Counted from the first letter of the stretch, positions 23,140 through 36,530 are shown. The stretch: 64,000 nucleotides of DNA from Beroe forskalii (GCA_011033025.1 WFMF01000143.1:1-64000); one strand, 5' to 3'. Made by a program: numbers and translations. The notes: generated by a model from the sequence alone, not told the origin.

Positions 23140-26100
23140 GTCGTACCCTGAGATCAAATGTCGTACCTGGAGATCAAATGTCGTACCTTGGGATCAAACG
23201 TCGCAACCTGGAATGAATTTTTATACTTAGAGATCAAATGTCGTACCCTGAGATCAAATGTCGTACCTTGGGATCAAACGTCATAGCCGGGAATCAATTT
23301 CTATACTTAGAGATCCAATGTTGTACCTTGAGATCAAATGTCGTACCTTGAGATCAAATGTCGTACCCTGAGATCAAATGTCGTACCTTGAGATCAAATG
23401 TCGTACCCTGAGATCAAATGTCGTACCTTGAGATCAAACGTCGCAGCTTGAAATCAATTTCTATACTGAGAGATCAAATGTCGTACCTTGAGATCAAATG
23501 TCGTACCTTGGGATCAAACGTCGCAGCCTGGAATCAATTTCTATAATTAGAGATCAAATGTCGTACCTTGGGATCAAACGTCGCAGCCTGGAATCAATTT
23601 CTATACTTAAAGATCAAATTTCGTACTTTGAGATCAAATGTCGTACCCTGAGATCAAATGTCGTACCTTGAGATCAAATGTCGTACCCTGAGATCAAATG
23701 TCGTACCTTGGGATCAAACGTCGCAGCCGGGAATCAATTTCTATACTTAGAGATCAAATGTCGTACCTTGAGATCAAATGTCGTACCTTGGGATCAAATG
23801 TCGTACCCTGAGATCAAATGTCGTACCTTTGGATCAAACATCGCAGCCGGGAATCAATTTCTATACTTAGAGATCAAATGTCGTACCTTGAGATAAAATG
23901 TCATACCTTGAGATCAGATGTCGTACCTTGAGATCAAATGTCGTACCTTGAGATCAAACGTCGCCGCCTGAAATCAATTTCTATACTTAGAGATCAAATG
24001 TCGTACCTTGAGATCAAATGTCGGACCTTGGGATCAAACGTCGCAGCCTGGAATCAATTTCTATACTTAGAGATTAAATGTCGTACCCTGAGATCAAATG
24101 TCGTACCTTGGGATCAAACGTCGTAGCCGGGAATCAATTTCTATACTTAGAGATCAAATGTCGTACCCTGAGATCAAATGTCGTACCTTGAGATCAAACG
24201 TCGCAGCCTGAAATCAAGTTCTATACTTAGAGATCAAATGTCGTACCTTGAGATCAAATGTCGTACCTTGGGATCAAACGTCGCTGCCTGGAATCAATTT
24301 CTATACTTAGAGATCAAATGTCGTACCTTGGGATCAAACGTCGCAGCCTGGAATCAATTTCTATACTTAAAGATCAAATTTCGTACTTTGAGATCAAATG
24401 TCGTACCCTGAGAGCAAATGTCGTACCTTGAGATCAAATGTCGTAACCTGAGATCAAATGTCGTACCTTTGGATCAAACGTCGCAGCCGGGAATCAATTT
24501 CTATACTTAGAGATCAAATGTCGTACCTTGAGATCAAATGTCGTACCTTGAGATCAAATGTCGTACCCTGAGATCAAATGTCGTACCTTGGGATCAAACG
24601 TCGCAGCTGGGAATCAATTTCTATACCTAGAGATCAAATGTCGTACCTTGAGATCAAATGTCGTACCTTGAGATCAAATGTCGTACCTTGAGATCAAATG
24701 TCGTACCTTGAGATCAAATGTCGTACTCTGAGATCAAATGTCGTACCTTTGGATCAAACGTCGCAGCCTGGAATCAATTTCTATACTTAGAGATCAAATG
24801 TCGTACCTTGAGATCAAATGTCGTACCCTGAGATCAAATGTCGTACCTTGGGATCAAACGTCGCAGCCTGGAATCAATTTCTATACTTAGAGATCAAATG
24901 TCGTACCTTGAGATCAAATGTCGTACCTTGAGATCAAATGTGGTACCCTGAGATCAAATGTCGTACCTTGGGATCAAACGTCGCAGCCGGGAATCAATTT
25001 CTATACCTAGAGATCAAATGTCGTACCTTGAGATCAAATGTCGTACCTTGAGATCAAATGTCGTACCTTGAGATCAAATGTCGTACCCTGAGATCAAATG
25101 TCGTACCTTGGGATCAAACGTCGCAGCCTGGAATCAATTTCTATACTTAGAGATCAAATGTCGTACCTTGAGATCAAATGTCGTACCCTGAGATCAAATG
25201 TCGTACCTTGGGATCAAACGTCGCAGCCTGGAATCAATTTCTATACTAAGAGATCAAATGTCGTACCTTGAGATCAAATGTCGTACCCTGAGATCAAATG
25301 TTGTACCTTGGGATCAAACGTCGCAGTCTGGAATCAATTTCTATACTTAAAGATCAAATGTCGTACCTTGAGATCAAATGTCGTACCCTGAGATCAAATG
25401 TCGTACCCTGAGATCAAATGTCGTACCTTGAGATCAAATGTCGTACCCTGAGATCAAATGTCGTACCTTGGGATCAAACGTCGCAGCCGGGAATCAATTT
25501 CTATACTTAGAGATCAAATGTCGTACCTTGAGATCAAATGTCGTACCTTGAGATCAAATGTCGTACCTTGACATCAAACATCGCAGCCTGAAACCAATTT
25601 CTATACTTAGAGATCAAATGTCGTACCTTGAGATCAAATGTCGGACCTTGGGATCAAACATCGCAGCCTGGAATCAATTTCTATACTTAGAGATCAAATG
25701 TCGTACCCTGAGATCAAATGTCGTACCTTGGGATCAAACGTCATAGCCGGGAATCAATTTCTATACTTAGAGATCCAATGTTGTACCTTGAGATCAAATG
25801 TCGTACCTTGAGATCAAATGTCGTACCCTGAGATCAAAGCCATCGTACCTTGAGATCAAATGTCGTACCCTGAGATCAAATGTCGTACCTTGAGATCAAA
25901 CGTCGCAGCTTGAAATCAATTTCTATACTTAGAGATCAAATGTCGTACCTTGAGATCAAATGTCCCACCTTGGGATCAAACGTCGCAGCCTGGAATCAAT
26001 TTCTATAATTAGAGATCAAATGTCGTACCTTGGGATCAAACGTCGCAGCCTGGAATCAATTTCTATACTTAAAGATCAAATTTCGTACTTTGAGATCAAA

Positions 26101-27003
26101 TGTCGTACCCTGAGATCAAATGTCGTACCTTGAGATCAAATGTCGTACCCTGAGATCAAATGTCGTACCTTGGGATCAAACGTCGCAGCCGGGAATCAAT
26201 TTCTATACTTAGAGATCAAATGTCGTACCTTGAGATCAAATGTCCTACCTTGGGATCAAATGTCGTACCCTGAGATCAAATGTCGTACCTCGGGATCAAA
26301 CGTCGCAGCCTGGAATCAATTTCTATACTTAGAGATCAAATGTCGTACCTTGAGATCAATTGTCGTACCCTGAGATCAAATGTCGTACCTTGGGATCAAA
26401 CGTCGCAGGCTGGAATCAATTTCTATACTTAAAGATCAAATTTCGTACTTTGAGATCAAATGTCGTACCCTGAGATCAAATAAACACCTTGAGATCAAAT
26501 GTCGTACCCTGAGATCAAATGTCGTACCTTTGGATCAAACATCGCAGCCGGGAATCAATTTCTATACTTAGAGATCAAATGTCGTACCTTGAGATAAAAT
26601 GTCGTACCTTGAGATCGTACCCTGAGATCAAATGTCGTACCTTGGGATCAACGTAAAATGAATCGTCGTACTTGAGATCAAATGTACCCTTAGGATCAAA
26701 CGTATCGCATCCAAAGCAGCCTGGAATCAATTTCTATACTTAGAGATCAAATGTCGTACCCTGAGATCCAAATGTCGTACCTTGGGATCAAACGTCGCAT
26801 GGAATCAATTTCAATTTCTATCCTACTTAGAGATCAAATGTTCGTACCCTGAGGAATCAAAATGTCGTACCTTGGGATCAAATAAATGCAGCCAGAATCA
26901 ATTTCTTTGCAGAGATCAAATGTCATTGAGATCAAATATCTTGAGATCAAATGTCATGGATCAAACATGCAGCTGGAATCAATTTCTATACTTAGAGATC
27001 AAT
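23140..27003 (+). repeat. Large phase-locked 20-bp satellite array
   Basis: Monomers are TCGTACCTTGAGATCAAATG (A, often with CCTG), TCGTACCTTGGGATCAAACG (B), TCGCAGCCTGGAATCAATTT (C) and CTATACTTAGAGATCAAATG (D), arranged as A(1-5)-B-C-D higher-order units. From 23161 to about 25838 (some 134 monomers) the 20-bp register is never broken by an indel. A 2-bp shift occurs at 25838, and order decays after about 26480. Open frames of 62-79 codons inside are by-products of the 60-bp periodicity. Confidence 0.95.
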
Positions 27004-27399
27004 GTTCATTGTGGTTCCTGAACCCTCAGCTTCTTATCCCTCACTGCTTCAACCCTGGTTTTCTGAACCCTCAACTTCTTATCCCACTCCTTTTACACAG
27101 TTCGCCCAACCTCCAGCTTTAACATCCCTCCTCCTTTTACCCTGCAGAATATTGCTTTTAGCCATTATATCTTCTTCAGAATAAATTTGGATTTTACGTC
27201 ATTATATGATTGAATATAATTGATTACGATTTCCTTTTAATCCGCAAATTTTTGTGCGGGGTATGACGGTTTTTCGGGTTATTGCGGGTTATTGCAGTTT
27301 ATTACGAGTTCAATATTGGGTTTTTCCTAGTTGTCACTTTTTATTTCGAGACACATGCGCTCTTTTGAGATAATTTGTTAAAAATCCCGGTGTCCGACG
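27004..27399. other. Short direct repeats and AT-rich spacer
   Basis: CTGAACCCTCA-CTTCTTATCCC is repeated near 27018-27042 and 27063-27087, followed by AT-rich DNA. No gene is recognised. Confidence 0.5.
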
Positions 27400-30290
27400 T
27401 TACTTGGGGCCTGGGTTATTCAGTGTCTCGCAGTGACCGCAGTGGAAGGTCGGCGGGGGTGTTCTTCTTTACTCCCATGGCAACATCCCGGTCAGTGAGT
27501 GCGAAACCTTCGACGATGGTACTTGTGAGGACTGATTTGCAGGTTTAGCACCATCAAGACATGTGTGTTTGTCGGATACCGACCTCTAATGCATCGTTGG
27601 AAAGTTTTGACTCCATGCTCGGCTCATTTTCCAGCTATATTCGTCGTCTTAATGATGACAGCTATGATCTCATAGTGACAGGGGACTTCAACCTGCCTGC
27701 AATCGATTGGGGGACGTTATCTGTATGCTCAGGTGGCTCAGTTGAACAGCAGCAATCTGCCCAATCACTTCTTTTGTTCATGTCAGGCAACTTACTGAGT
27801 CAGTATGTGAAGTGCCCCACCAGAGACCAATACTTTGGACTTGTTCATAACGAACAATGACAGACTTGTAACCAATGTCCGATCAGAGTCAACAACCATG
27901 TCAGATCACCAGTTAGTGGATGTCATGCTAGCTTGGAATCCGTTGGCTGAAGAGAAATCTGAGGTGCCTTCGTTTGACAAAAGCTCCTTCAGATCACTCG
28001 ACTTCTACAAAGCTGACTTTGACTGCTTGAGCAAACTAGAAGAAGTAGACTGGTCGCTTCTTCGTTCCATGCTCTTTTGAGGAGTTTCCTGAACTTTCAC
28101 GGATACACTCTTTCAAGTTTGCTCTTCGTGTGTCCCACGGAAAAGTGTCCCCACTGGTCGCCCTAAAAATGTCAATGCTTTACGGCGCAGGCGAAAAGGC
28201 AGCAGGCCCGTTTGCAGGCCCTCATTGACAGAAACGCTCCAGAGGACCATATTAGAAATGTAAAACACTGTTGCCCTACTTCAGTATGACATCATGTGTG
28301 CCCACACAAGAGTATGGATGAAAAGGAGGCTAGAGCTCTAGAAAAATCAAAACAAATCCCAAGTTTTTCTACAGCTATGCTAAGTCTCTCTCAAAGATAG
28401 GTTCAGGATCTTGAAATATGATGTTCGATGAAAAGCAAGAAATCACAACAGACCCCCAAAAGATGGCTAATTTATTGCAAGAGCAGTTCAGCTCAGTTTT
28501 CAGTGACCCAGACTCCCCAAGTGTTAAGAATCCTTCTTTCCCTCCGCCCTCAATACAGCACCCACAGGAATTGCCACACTTTGATTTTTGTGATGAAGAT
28601 ATCATCTCTGCAATCAACAGTATCCCCCTGAGTTCTTCCAGTGGACCGGATGGTGTACCAGCGATACTCTTAAAGAACTGTGCCAAAGAACTGTGTCGCC
28701 CAATAAGCATCGTTTGGAAGGAATCCTTCGAGTGTGGTATCGTGCCAAAATTCTATATTAAGGAAACATACATCACCCCTTTGTACAAGAAAGGTGACCG
28801 TGCAAAGGCAGCAAACTACAGACCTGTTGTTTTCACTCCCACGTCATAAAAGTTTATGAGCGTGTTCTCCGAAAGTTATGGTTGACTAAGCATCGAGGAA
28901 AAACCATCTCCTTTGGTGAGACAGCCAACACGGATTTCGATCGGGAAGAAGCTGCCTTACCCAGCTACTAAGTCATGTCGATATAGTTCAAGGCTTAGTT
29001 CAGAATGCTGACACGGATGCAATTTACCCGATTTCGCCAAAGCTGATAAAGTGGACCACCGCCTTCTACCTATGAAAATGAAAAGGCTTGGGTTTCACGA
29101 CAACTTGGTTAAATGGATTGGTTCGTTCCTTGCTGACCGTGAGCAGTGTAGTGTTAGATGGGATTTCAATTAATGCTGTCATCCTGAGTGGAGTGCCCCA
29201 AGGGACTGTGTTAGGCCCACTGTTGTTCATCATTTTCATCAACGATATGCAGCTCTGTGTAACAAGATCGATCATATGTTCTTCGCAGACGACACTCGTA
29301 TACTGCAGCATATCTTTCAAACTCGATGATACTGAGACATTGCAGCATGATCTCAACAGTGTAGTTGATTGGGCCAAGTGCAACAATATGGCACTACATG
29401 AGGATAAGTTTGAGCTTTCTTGTTCATAGACACTGTCCTCATAATACCCTCCACAACCTACCGTTTGCCGTTTTGACACAAACATATCAAGTTTCAAGTG
29501 GTAACATGCTCTACCCTCAGAAGAAGTTAAGGATTTGGGGGTTATTGTCTCAGCGGACCTTCTTGGAGCTCTCATGTAAATGTGATTGCAGAACGCTCGA
29601 AAAGTCGCAGCCTGGGTTTTAAGTGCATTCAAGACAAGAGACAAGCTGACGTTGATGACTCTCTACAAATCCCTTTGTCAGAAGTCACCTCGAGTACTGC
29701 TGTCCTTTATGGAACACCCCAAAACGTGCTGATATTCAAGAACTGGAGGGTGTGCAGCGTACATTCACTGCAAGAATACAAGGTGTTCGTCATTTGAACT
29801 ACTGGGAAAGGCTGAAAGCCCTGAATCTGATGTCCTTGCAAAGGAGAAGAGAACGGTACATCATTATACACATGTGGAAAGTGTTGCACGGCAAGTGTCC
29901 AAATGATACCAGCATCAAGTTCTCTGCTACACCACGACATGGCTACAGAGCAATGGTGCCCAGCCTTTCTAGAACGTGCAGTCAACACAACCAGACGCTT
30001 TTGACAGTTCATTTGCTGTTGCGGGACCTCGATTATGGAACACAATCCCAGCCAGTCTGCACACAATCGAGGATATCCTGCGCTTCAAGTCGTTGCTCAC
30101 AGCGTTCGTCATTTCCTTCCCTGATGAACCCCCAGTTCCCGGATACAGTACAAGAAACGGGAACTCGCTTCTAGAATGGAATGGCTACAAGACAGCTCCT
30201 TCGCTGTCGGGGTGGTGCGCAGCTGCGATGGCCTGATAGAGGAATCTACGAAACTCAACAAAGTACAAAGTACAAAGTAAGTACCTAATT
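27400..30290 (+). pseudogene. Decayed CR1/Jockey-like LINE (EN + RT)
   Basis: An endonuclease part with frameshifts begins near 27420 (SRSDRSG). It continues with DLIVTGDFNLPAIDW near 27660-27715, and a shift leads to MDLFITNN and MSDHQLVDV (27835-27930). The reverse transcriptase follows: SSGPDGVPAILLK (about 28635), YITPLYKKGDRAKAANYRPV (28767-28826), VPQGTVLGPLLFIIFINDM (about 29190-29250) and, in another frame, the FFADD catalytic motif at about 29278-29292. A thumb/C-terminal segment ends in RLWNTIPASLHTIEDILRFK and a stop near 30236. The 3' end is a short tandem ACAAAGT repeat (30257-30280), as in many CR1/L2-type elements. At least six frameshifts and the missing RT block between 28850 and 29080 make it non-functional. 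No RNase H was seen. The element appears 5'-truncated and starts just after satellite DNA. Confidence 0.85.
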
Positions 30291-30530
30291 ATATTCATTT
30301 ATTTTTCAATAATTCATTATTTTTTTCAATTCATTAATTGTTTGTAGGAATATCCAATTAGCAAAATTATTTTCTATGCATTTTGAATTTACGACGCCTA
30401 TTGTGAAGATGAAAAGATAAAAAGGATGAAAAGATAATAAAAAAAACTTGACGAAACAAGTATTGGTCGGCTATGCCACGTTGTCAAAAACTTAACTTTC
30501 ACCTGGGACAGCAACTGAAGCAACGGGCAT

Positions 30531-31881
30531 AGATCCGTTTGCCACTTTGTCTGGGCGCAAGTCTAATGCAGGTCTAACACCAGTTTAATGCAGGTATTGT
30601 GCCAGTCTAGTACAGGTCTAATGCAGGTTTGGCGCCGGTTTTATGCAGGTTTAGCGCCGGTTTAGCGCGGGGCCTGCGCCAGTCTAATGCAGGTCCTGTG
30701 CCACTCTAATGCAGGTCTAGCGCCGGTTTGGTGCAGGTCCAGCGCTGGTTTTAAGCAGGTCGGGTGCAGCTAGCGCCGGTGGTCCAATGCACCTCGAATG
30801 CTACTATCCCAATATTACTAGTGCATTTTATACATGGTTACTACCGTTGACCATGGTAACGTCCGTTAGGGACCAGCGGTAACCATGGTAACGTCCGTTA
30901 GGTACCATCGGTAACCATAATAACATACGTTAGTGACCACCGTTAACCATGATTACCTACCCATGAATAGTTACCATCGGCAACCATGGTAAAGTACGTT
31001 AGTTACCACTGCTAACCATGGTAACGCACGTTGGTTAACACCAGCTACCATGGTAACGTACATTAGTTACCACCGGTAACCATGGTAACGTACGTTAGTT
31101 ACAACCGGTAACCATGGTAGCTTACGTTAGTTATCACCGGTAACCATGGTAACGCACGTTGCTTACCACCGGTAACCATGGTAACTTACGTTAGTTACCA
31201 CCGGTAACCATGGTAACGCACGTTGGTTACAACCGGTAACCATAGTAACGTACGTCAGTTACCATGCTAACCCAAGTTAGTTAACACCGACAACCAATAA
31301 CCATTATTTATTATTATTATGAAGAGTCATGGGGCATAGAACCTGCTAAACCTGCATGAAACCGGCGCCAAACCTGCATTGAAATGGCATTGCACCTGCA
31401 TTAAAACAGCGCCAAACATGCATGAAACGACGTCAAACCTGCATAGTTCAATCGGTGCCAAATCTGTAGACTGTATAAAATGTACTTGTAATATTGGGAT
31501 AGCCTCCGAGGTGCTTGGGACCAGCGCTGCACCCGCGCTTAACCAGCGCTGGACATGCACCAAACCGGCGCTAGACCTGCATGAGAGTGGCACTAGACTG
31601 GCACAAGACCTGCATTAAACCGGCGCTAGACCTGCATTGGACCAGCGCTGCACCCGCGCTAAACCGGCGCTGGACCTGCACCAAACCGGCGCTAGACCTG
31701 CATTAGACTGGCACATTACCTGCATTAGACTGGCGCAGGCCCCGCGCTAAACCGGCGCTAAACCTGCCTAAAACCGGCGCCAAGCCTGCATAAGACCTGC
31801 ACTAGACTGGCACAAGACCTGCATTAAACCGGCGTTAGACCTGCATTAGACTTGCGCCCGGACAAAGTGGCAAACGGATCT
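30531..31881. mobile_element. GC-rich foldback element flanked by TA
   Basis: The left arm (30531-30836) begins AGATCCGTTTGCCACTTTGT. The right arm (about 31468-31881) ends with the complement, after GCGCCCGGACAAAG. Both arms are built of degenerate GCAGGTCTAATGCAGGT/CCGGCGCTAGACCTGCA units. TA flanks GATCCG at both ends, but because TA..TA is palindromic here a true duplication cannot be distinguished from a longer terminal repeat. No coding motif was found. Confidence 0.75.
30833..31300 (+). repeat. ACCATGGTAACGTACGTTAGTT array in foldback centre
   Basis: About 14 units of a 31-33 bp repeat carry a CCGGTAACCATGGTAACGTA core, itself rich in palindromes (CCATGG, GGTTACC-like, ACGTACGT). They occupy the loop of the foldback element. 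Confidence 0.85.
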
Positions 31882-34800
31882 AACTAGTAGGGAAAAAGGA
31901 GCAGGTAGCTAGGGGTAACTACATACCTAAATAAACCCACATTATTCAGGAGACCCTCCTTCATAACTCGAACGTGATCTAATTCTAAGGATCTGTGGGT
32001 AATATGATATCAACATTTTGGAGTGGGCCTTAGCATCCGCTTAAAATTTCGTTTCAAATTTCACTACTGATTATTATCCGAGTCTTAGATCAGCACAACA
32101 ATTGAGGTCATTTGAGCCACATTTGTAACAGGTAGCCGCAGGTAATGGAATCATACGACCATGAAACTCAGAGGGAAGCAGCGCTGGTGATTTTTGAAGA
32201 ATTATCTCGCTATAGTCGGTCTGTTTGGAACCCCTCAGGTTCAATTCCTTGTTTAACATGCCGTACGGCGAGGACATCCTCTGAGTCCGCCGGTCTAGGC
32301 ACATATAACCGATAACTATATAAATAAGTTGTACATATTATAGGTTCAGGGTCTTGGAGACCTTTAATAATTCATTATTTTTTCCCTCCCCATTGGCCTT
32401 TTTGTGAATACAAAAAGGCAAATGAGAGGGTTAGCAGAGATCGTGTTTGGGAAGGTGAGAAATAGGATATGTGCATAGCAGGTCCAGATTTGCAATACAA
32501 CTACTGTAATTTCTGGAAAGTGCCCGGAAAGTCCGAGGGAGATATGTCCACAAAATTTGAGGGAGATGTCCACAAATTTGAGGTAGATGTCCACATATTT
32601 GAGGGAGATTTCGTCAACAATGGTACTATCAGGTGGAGTCGCGTAGCAACCTTTATTGCGCGCGCAGTTGCGCGCAATTCACTCCGCAAGATCAAGATGA
32701 ATGTATATATCGACCAGTTTTGTGCGCGGCGCTGCGGCTCAACATCATGCGTGGCGCGCTCAAGTTAAGCTTTAGTTAGCCTATCAAATTTTAGCGAAAA
32801 TTCAAGCGCCGAGTCAACAATTTACCAATGTTTGAAATTCTAGCAATTTTGAACAATTTATGGTGGAAAAAAAATTACTGTATCATGAAATTGTATATCA
32901 TGAAATTCGTAGGATGTTACCCTACCCACGCGCGCGGCGCAACGTTCCACATTTGGACGTCACTTTTGATAGCCATCCAGTCGGAAGAAATAGACGGGCA
33001 ACGTCCGTCGACATGAAATTGAATCATCAATGCAATAGTAATAGTTGCTTGCGTGAAAACCATGGCAAACTACGGAGTTTATGAAATAAATAACTTCGTG
33101 AAGTAATTCATTGCGTTGTTAAAAAGCTCATCAACGTGGATCGAAGCTGCCCATGTCCCACATGCATTTAGAATTGCGCGTTTCTATTAATATTTTCTTC
33201 AAGCTCGGGGGAGGGAAATTAAGCGCCCGCAAATGGGTAACGGGCGCAATTCTTGTTGAAGTTCAAAATGGAAGAATTAAAAGGGAAACTTTTCCATTTA
33301 AATCTGATTTACCAACGATGCCTGTTGTTCAAACAATGATTCGAATTTATTTCATCATATTGGCATCATATTTATCATGTTTAGATATGCATGGTACACA
33401 TGCAAAATACAAACTTGAATCATGTGTTCATATAACAGGAGTCCTTACCTTGAATAGGATAATATGTGATGTTCTATATTGTAGCGTAGTAAGGGTCCCA
33501 AACCCCCCGTTCCTCAAGAACTTCAAGTAAGGACTGCAGTGCTGTTAATCACTGAACAGATTACGTCTGAGTTCAACTTAAATCTGCTGCACTGAAGAAA
33601 CATGGCATCAGTACTTCAGCCTCCAATTACCTTCGTGTAAATCATTGAAATTTGAAAAGTTTCGGTAATAGGCTCACATGAGGTGTGGATCGTGTCCAAT
33701 GGATCGATTTTAATCATTGAAAATTTCACCGATGGATAATGAATATCCATGGCCAATGGCCATCCATCAGACATGTATTTTTGACATAATGGATTACTTA
33801 GACAAGATTCGCAACTTATATAGAGACCCTTTTTAACAAACTTTCGCATGTTATTGTTAATTCTGGGTAAACACCTACCATCGTTTTCCTCCTGATAGAC
33901 TAAGACATCCAGTTGACCACAGCTGCTGTATGCGACCCGTGGTCCAATAGATCTGAATGAGGAATGAGAAGGGGCCGCTTTGAAGTCTTTTGAAATAACG
34001 TTGCAATTGAACAATGACCAGTCTTAAAGTCTTAAATATTTCATACATCAATCATGAGCTAGTTAAGTGATTCTTTAGAGAACTCATTGTACTGTCAGGT
34101 CTTCACAATGCCTCTTGAAGCACATCAGGTGGAGCGGCTCCAATGTATCCTATGGAGACAATGCATGGGGGTTGATGATGTCTTGAATCATGGAAGTTGG
34201 CAGAGAGGATTTCGTCTCTTCATCTAACCTCCAAAAAGTTGCAAGGCTGAGTTTTTGACTTGCATGGGGCGTCGTACAAAAAAATCAATGAGCGATAGCA
34301 GGGGATCTTTTTACTTTTATTCCAAGGATCCGATTGTACCACCATGTAATCACCATTATCGTAGAGCTCTGACATATCTTCACACATTGGTCATTTGGTA
34401 AGTCTCATAGGCAAAGGAACCAAGCGGTTAACTTACAAGTGAAATTTGAAAAGGACAGAGGAATGATAGGACGCCACATAGGAATATTCTGCACTGCGCC
34501 ACAGATGCAAGGAACGATGAGAAGAACAGTTTTCCATTTTCATCAAGGATCTTCTATCTCTGCTTCGATTCATCTTTCCAACATCTCCAGCGCAAAAAGT
34601 AATGAGCAGAGTTTGTACGCGCTCTGTGATTGGTCAGGATCACCCGACCAATCAGCGCTCTAGTGGCGTCACGTGCTCTAGTTCACGGCACGTGACGTTA
34701 CGGTAATCAAATAATTGATACTTGACATGATCATCGAACGCGCGCGTTTCTTTTCCGCGCTGTATCTCAATCACAATGTTCTCATATTTAACCCCTCGTA

Positions 34801-35875
34801 TACGAGATATTGACATATTGCAAATGCAAGGCATCAACCATAAAATATTCAACTGTTCGTATTATCTCTAATAATTACACTTCATTTTTCATTGGTACAA
34901 AATTTACAACATAATTTCAATCATCCTAGAAAAAATTTCTCGGACTTGTCTTCATAATCGACTATCAGTATCATTCATTTTAGCTCACAAAATGCGCGTT
35001 CAGCCAGCCAAATGCCCTCTTCTATACTGACAACTTGTGTTTTGATGGATGTGAGGTACATGCCTCTGCCTGCAGAGGAGAGAATTCCAAGTAATCTGAT
35101 GATATATCCTGGTAATCAAATCACAGTATGAGACAAGAAACAGTAACTGTTTGTGTAAGAGCTCTCTCTCTCTACATTATGTTCAAGCCACAAGAGATAC
35201 ATCCTTGACAGGTAATTTGAAACTCTTGCTGGGGAGCTGGAAAACGTACAGGAAAGTTGGAAACGTCTACAATATCATGTACTCAGCACACCTTACACAC
35301 ACACCTTACACACACACACATGTTACTGCGTGTCCAAATTCCTCAGTGTCAATACCAATGTGACATGGCCTAAACATGTGTTGAGCTGCAGCCGGCAGTG
35401 TGGTTCCGTTTTCGAACCGTCCCGATCCCGGGAGATGTCGGAGCATCAGTTGAGCAGTTGTGCGTGGAATGTCATCGTCTGAAGGTAGAATCAGTCGTAA
35501 GCAGTGAGCCATGGCAGATCTATTTGCACGTAAACCATCCTGCACGGCCATATTATTGCATGTCTACCATCCTGAAATACAGAAGTATTGTCGTGCAGTC
35601 ATGCAGGTAAAAGAGGTAGAAGAGTTCGGCTGGATTCGATGGATGCATTGTAACCATTTTTGATGATCAATGACCATGCCCAATGAAGCAAGGGATCCAA
35701 TGGGCATATTCGAATTTCGACAAACTCATTCGGCAGTAGAACATCAGTTTGTTATCTTTGTCCAATGAATCCACTATTATTATTAAACCATGGGACGAAG
35801 ATCATGGTGTCGATTGGACATATTTTCAATTTTGTTTATTGGCTCAAAATTGAAAATAATAAGGCGGAAAACTAT
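31882..35875. other. No supportable gene
   Basis: Several frames of 60-132 codons exist. The longest is 33616-34014 minus, which contains SCESCLSNPLCQKYMSDG. A Cys-containing CYKCGSNDLNC frame lies at 32074-32304 minus. None has a recognisable domain or convincing splice borders. Motifs such as GTCACGTGCT and GGCACGTGACG (about 34668-34695) resemble E-boxes. I see no mobile-element ends. Confidence 0.35.
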
Positions 35876-36530
35876 CCCCCACTCATCTCACTCCACATCG
35901 CACCCACTCATCTCACTCTACATCACATCCACTCATCTCACTCTACCTACATCACATCCCCTCATCTCACTCTACATCGCACTGTCCCATCAGCCATCCC
36001 ATGACTCGCCCACTCATCTCACTCCACATCGCACTATCCCATCAGCCATCCCATGACTCACCCATCTCACTCTACATCACACTATCCCATCAGCCATCCC
36101 ATGACTCGCCCACTCATCTCACTCTACATCGCACTATCCCATCAGCCATCCCATGACTCACCCACTCATCTCACTCTACATCGCACTATCCCATCAGCCA
36201 TCCCATGACTCACCCACTCATCTCACTCTACATCACACTATCCCATCAGCCATCCCATGACTCGTCCACTCATCTCACTCTACATCACACTATCCCATCA
36301 GCCATCCTATGACTCGCCCACTCATCTCACTCTACATCGCACTATCCCATCAGCCATCCCATGACTCGCCCACTCATCTCACTCTACATCGCACTGTCCC
36401 ATCAGCCATCCCATGACTCACCCACTCATCTCACTCCACATCGCACTATCCCATCAGCCATCCCATGACTCGCCCACTCATCTCACTCTACATCGCACTG
36501 TCCCATTAGCTATTCTTATTCACCAATTTA
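35876..36530 (+). repeat. ~52-bp minisatellite (CTCATCTCACTCTACATCGC...)
   Basis: About ten units of roughly 52 bp repeat ACTCATCTCACTCTACATCG then CACTATCCCATCAGCCATCC, with high identity and a few C/T, T/C or partial-unit differences. The first units (35876-35990) are shorter. Confidence 0.9.

Noticed and set aside
23678..26571. Series of 62-79 codon open frames (MSYLEIKCRTL-type) as a tandem-repeat protein
   Set aside because: They arise because three 20-bp monomers make 60 bp, so any open frame repeats every 20 residues. No start, signal or conserved non-repeat part exists, and frames break at each register shift.
23140..27003. CRISPR-like array
   Set aside because: Repeats are directly adjacent with no unique spacers, and the context is eukaryotic.
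32200..32260. tRNA-like GGTTCAATTCC box
   Set aside because: No matching A box, anticodon arm or acceptor stem around it.
32074..32304. Possible Ly6/uPAR-like exon (ATCYKCGSNDLNC)
   Set aside because: Only the first Cys pair resembles the fold; there is no signal peptide, no remaining Cys pattern and no clear splice borders.
33616..34014. 132-codon minus-strand frame with several Cys (SCESCLSNPLC)
   Set aside because: Composition is plausible for an exon, but I found no domain match, no convincing splice sites at both ends and no second copy for comparison. Kept only as a note.
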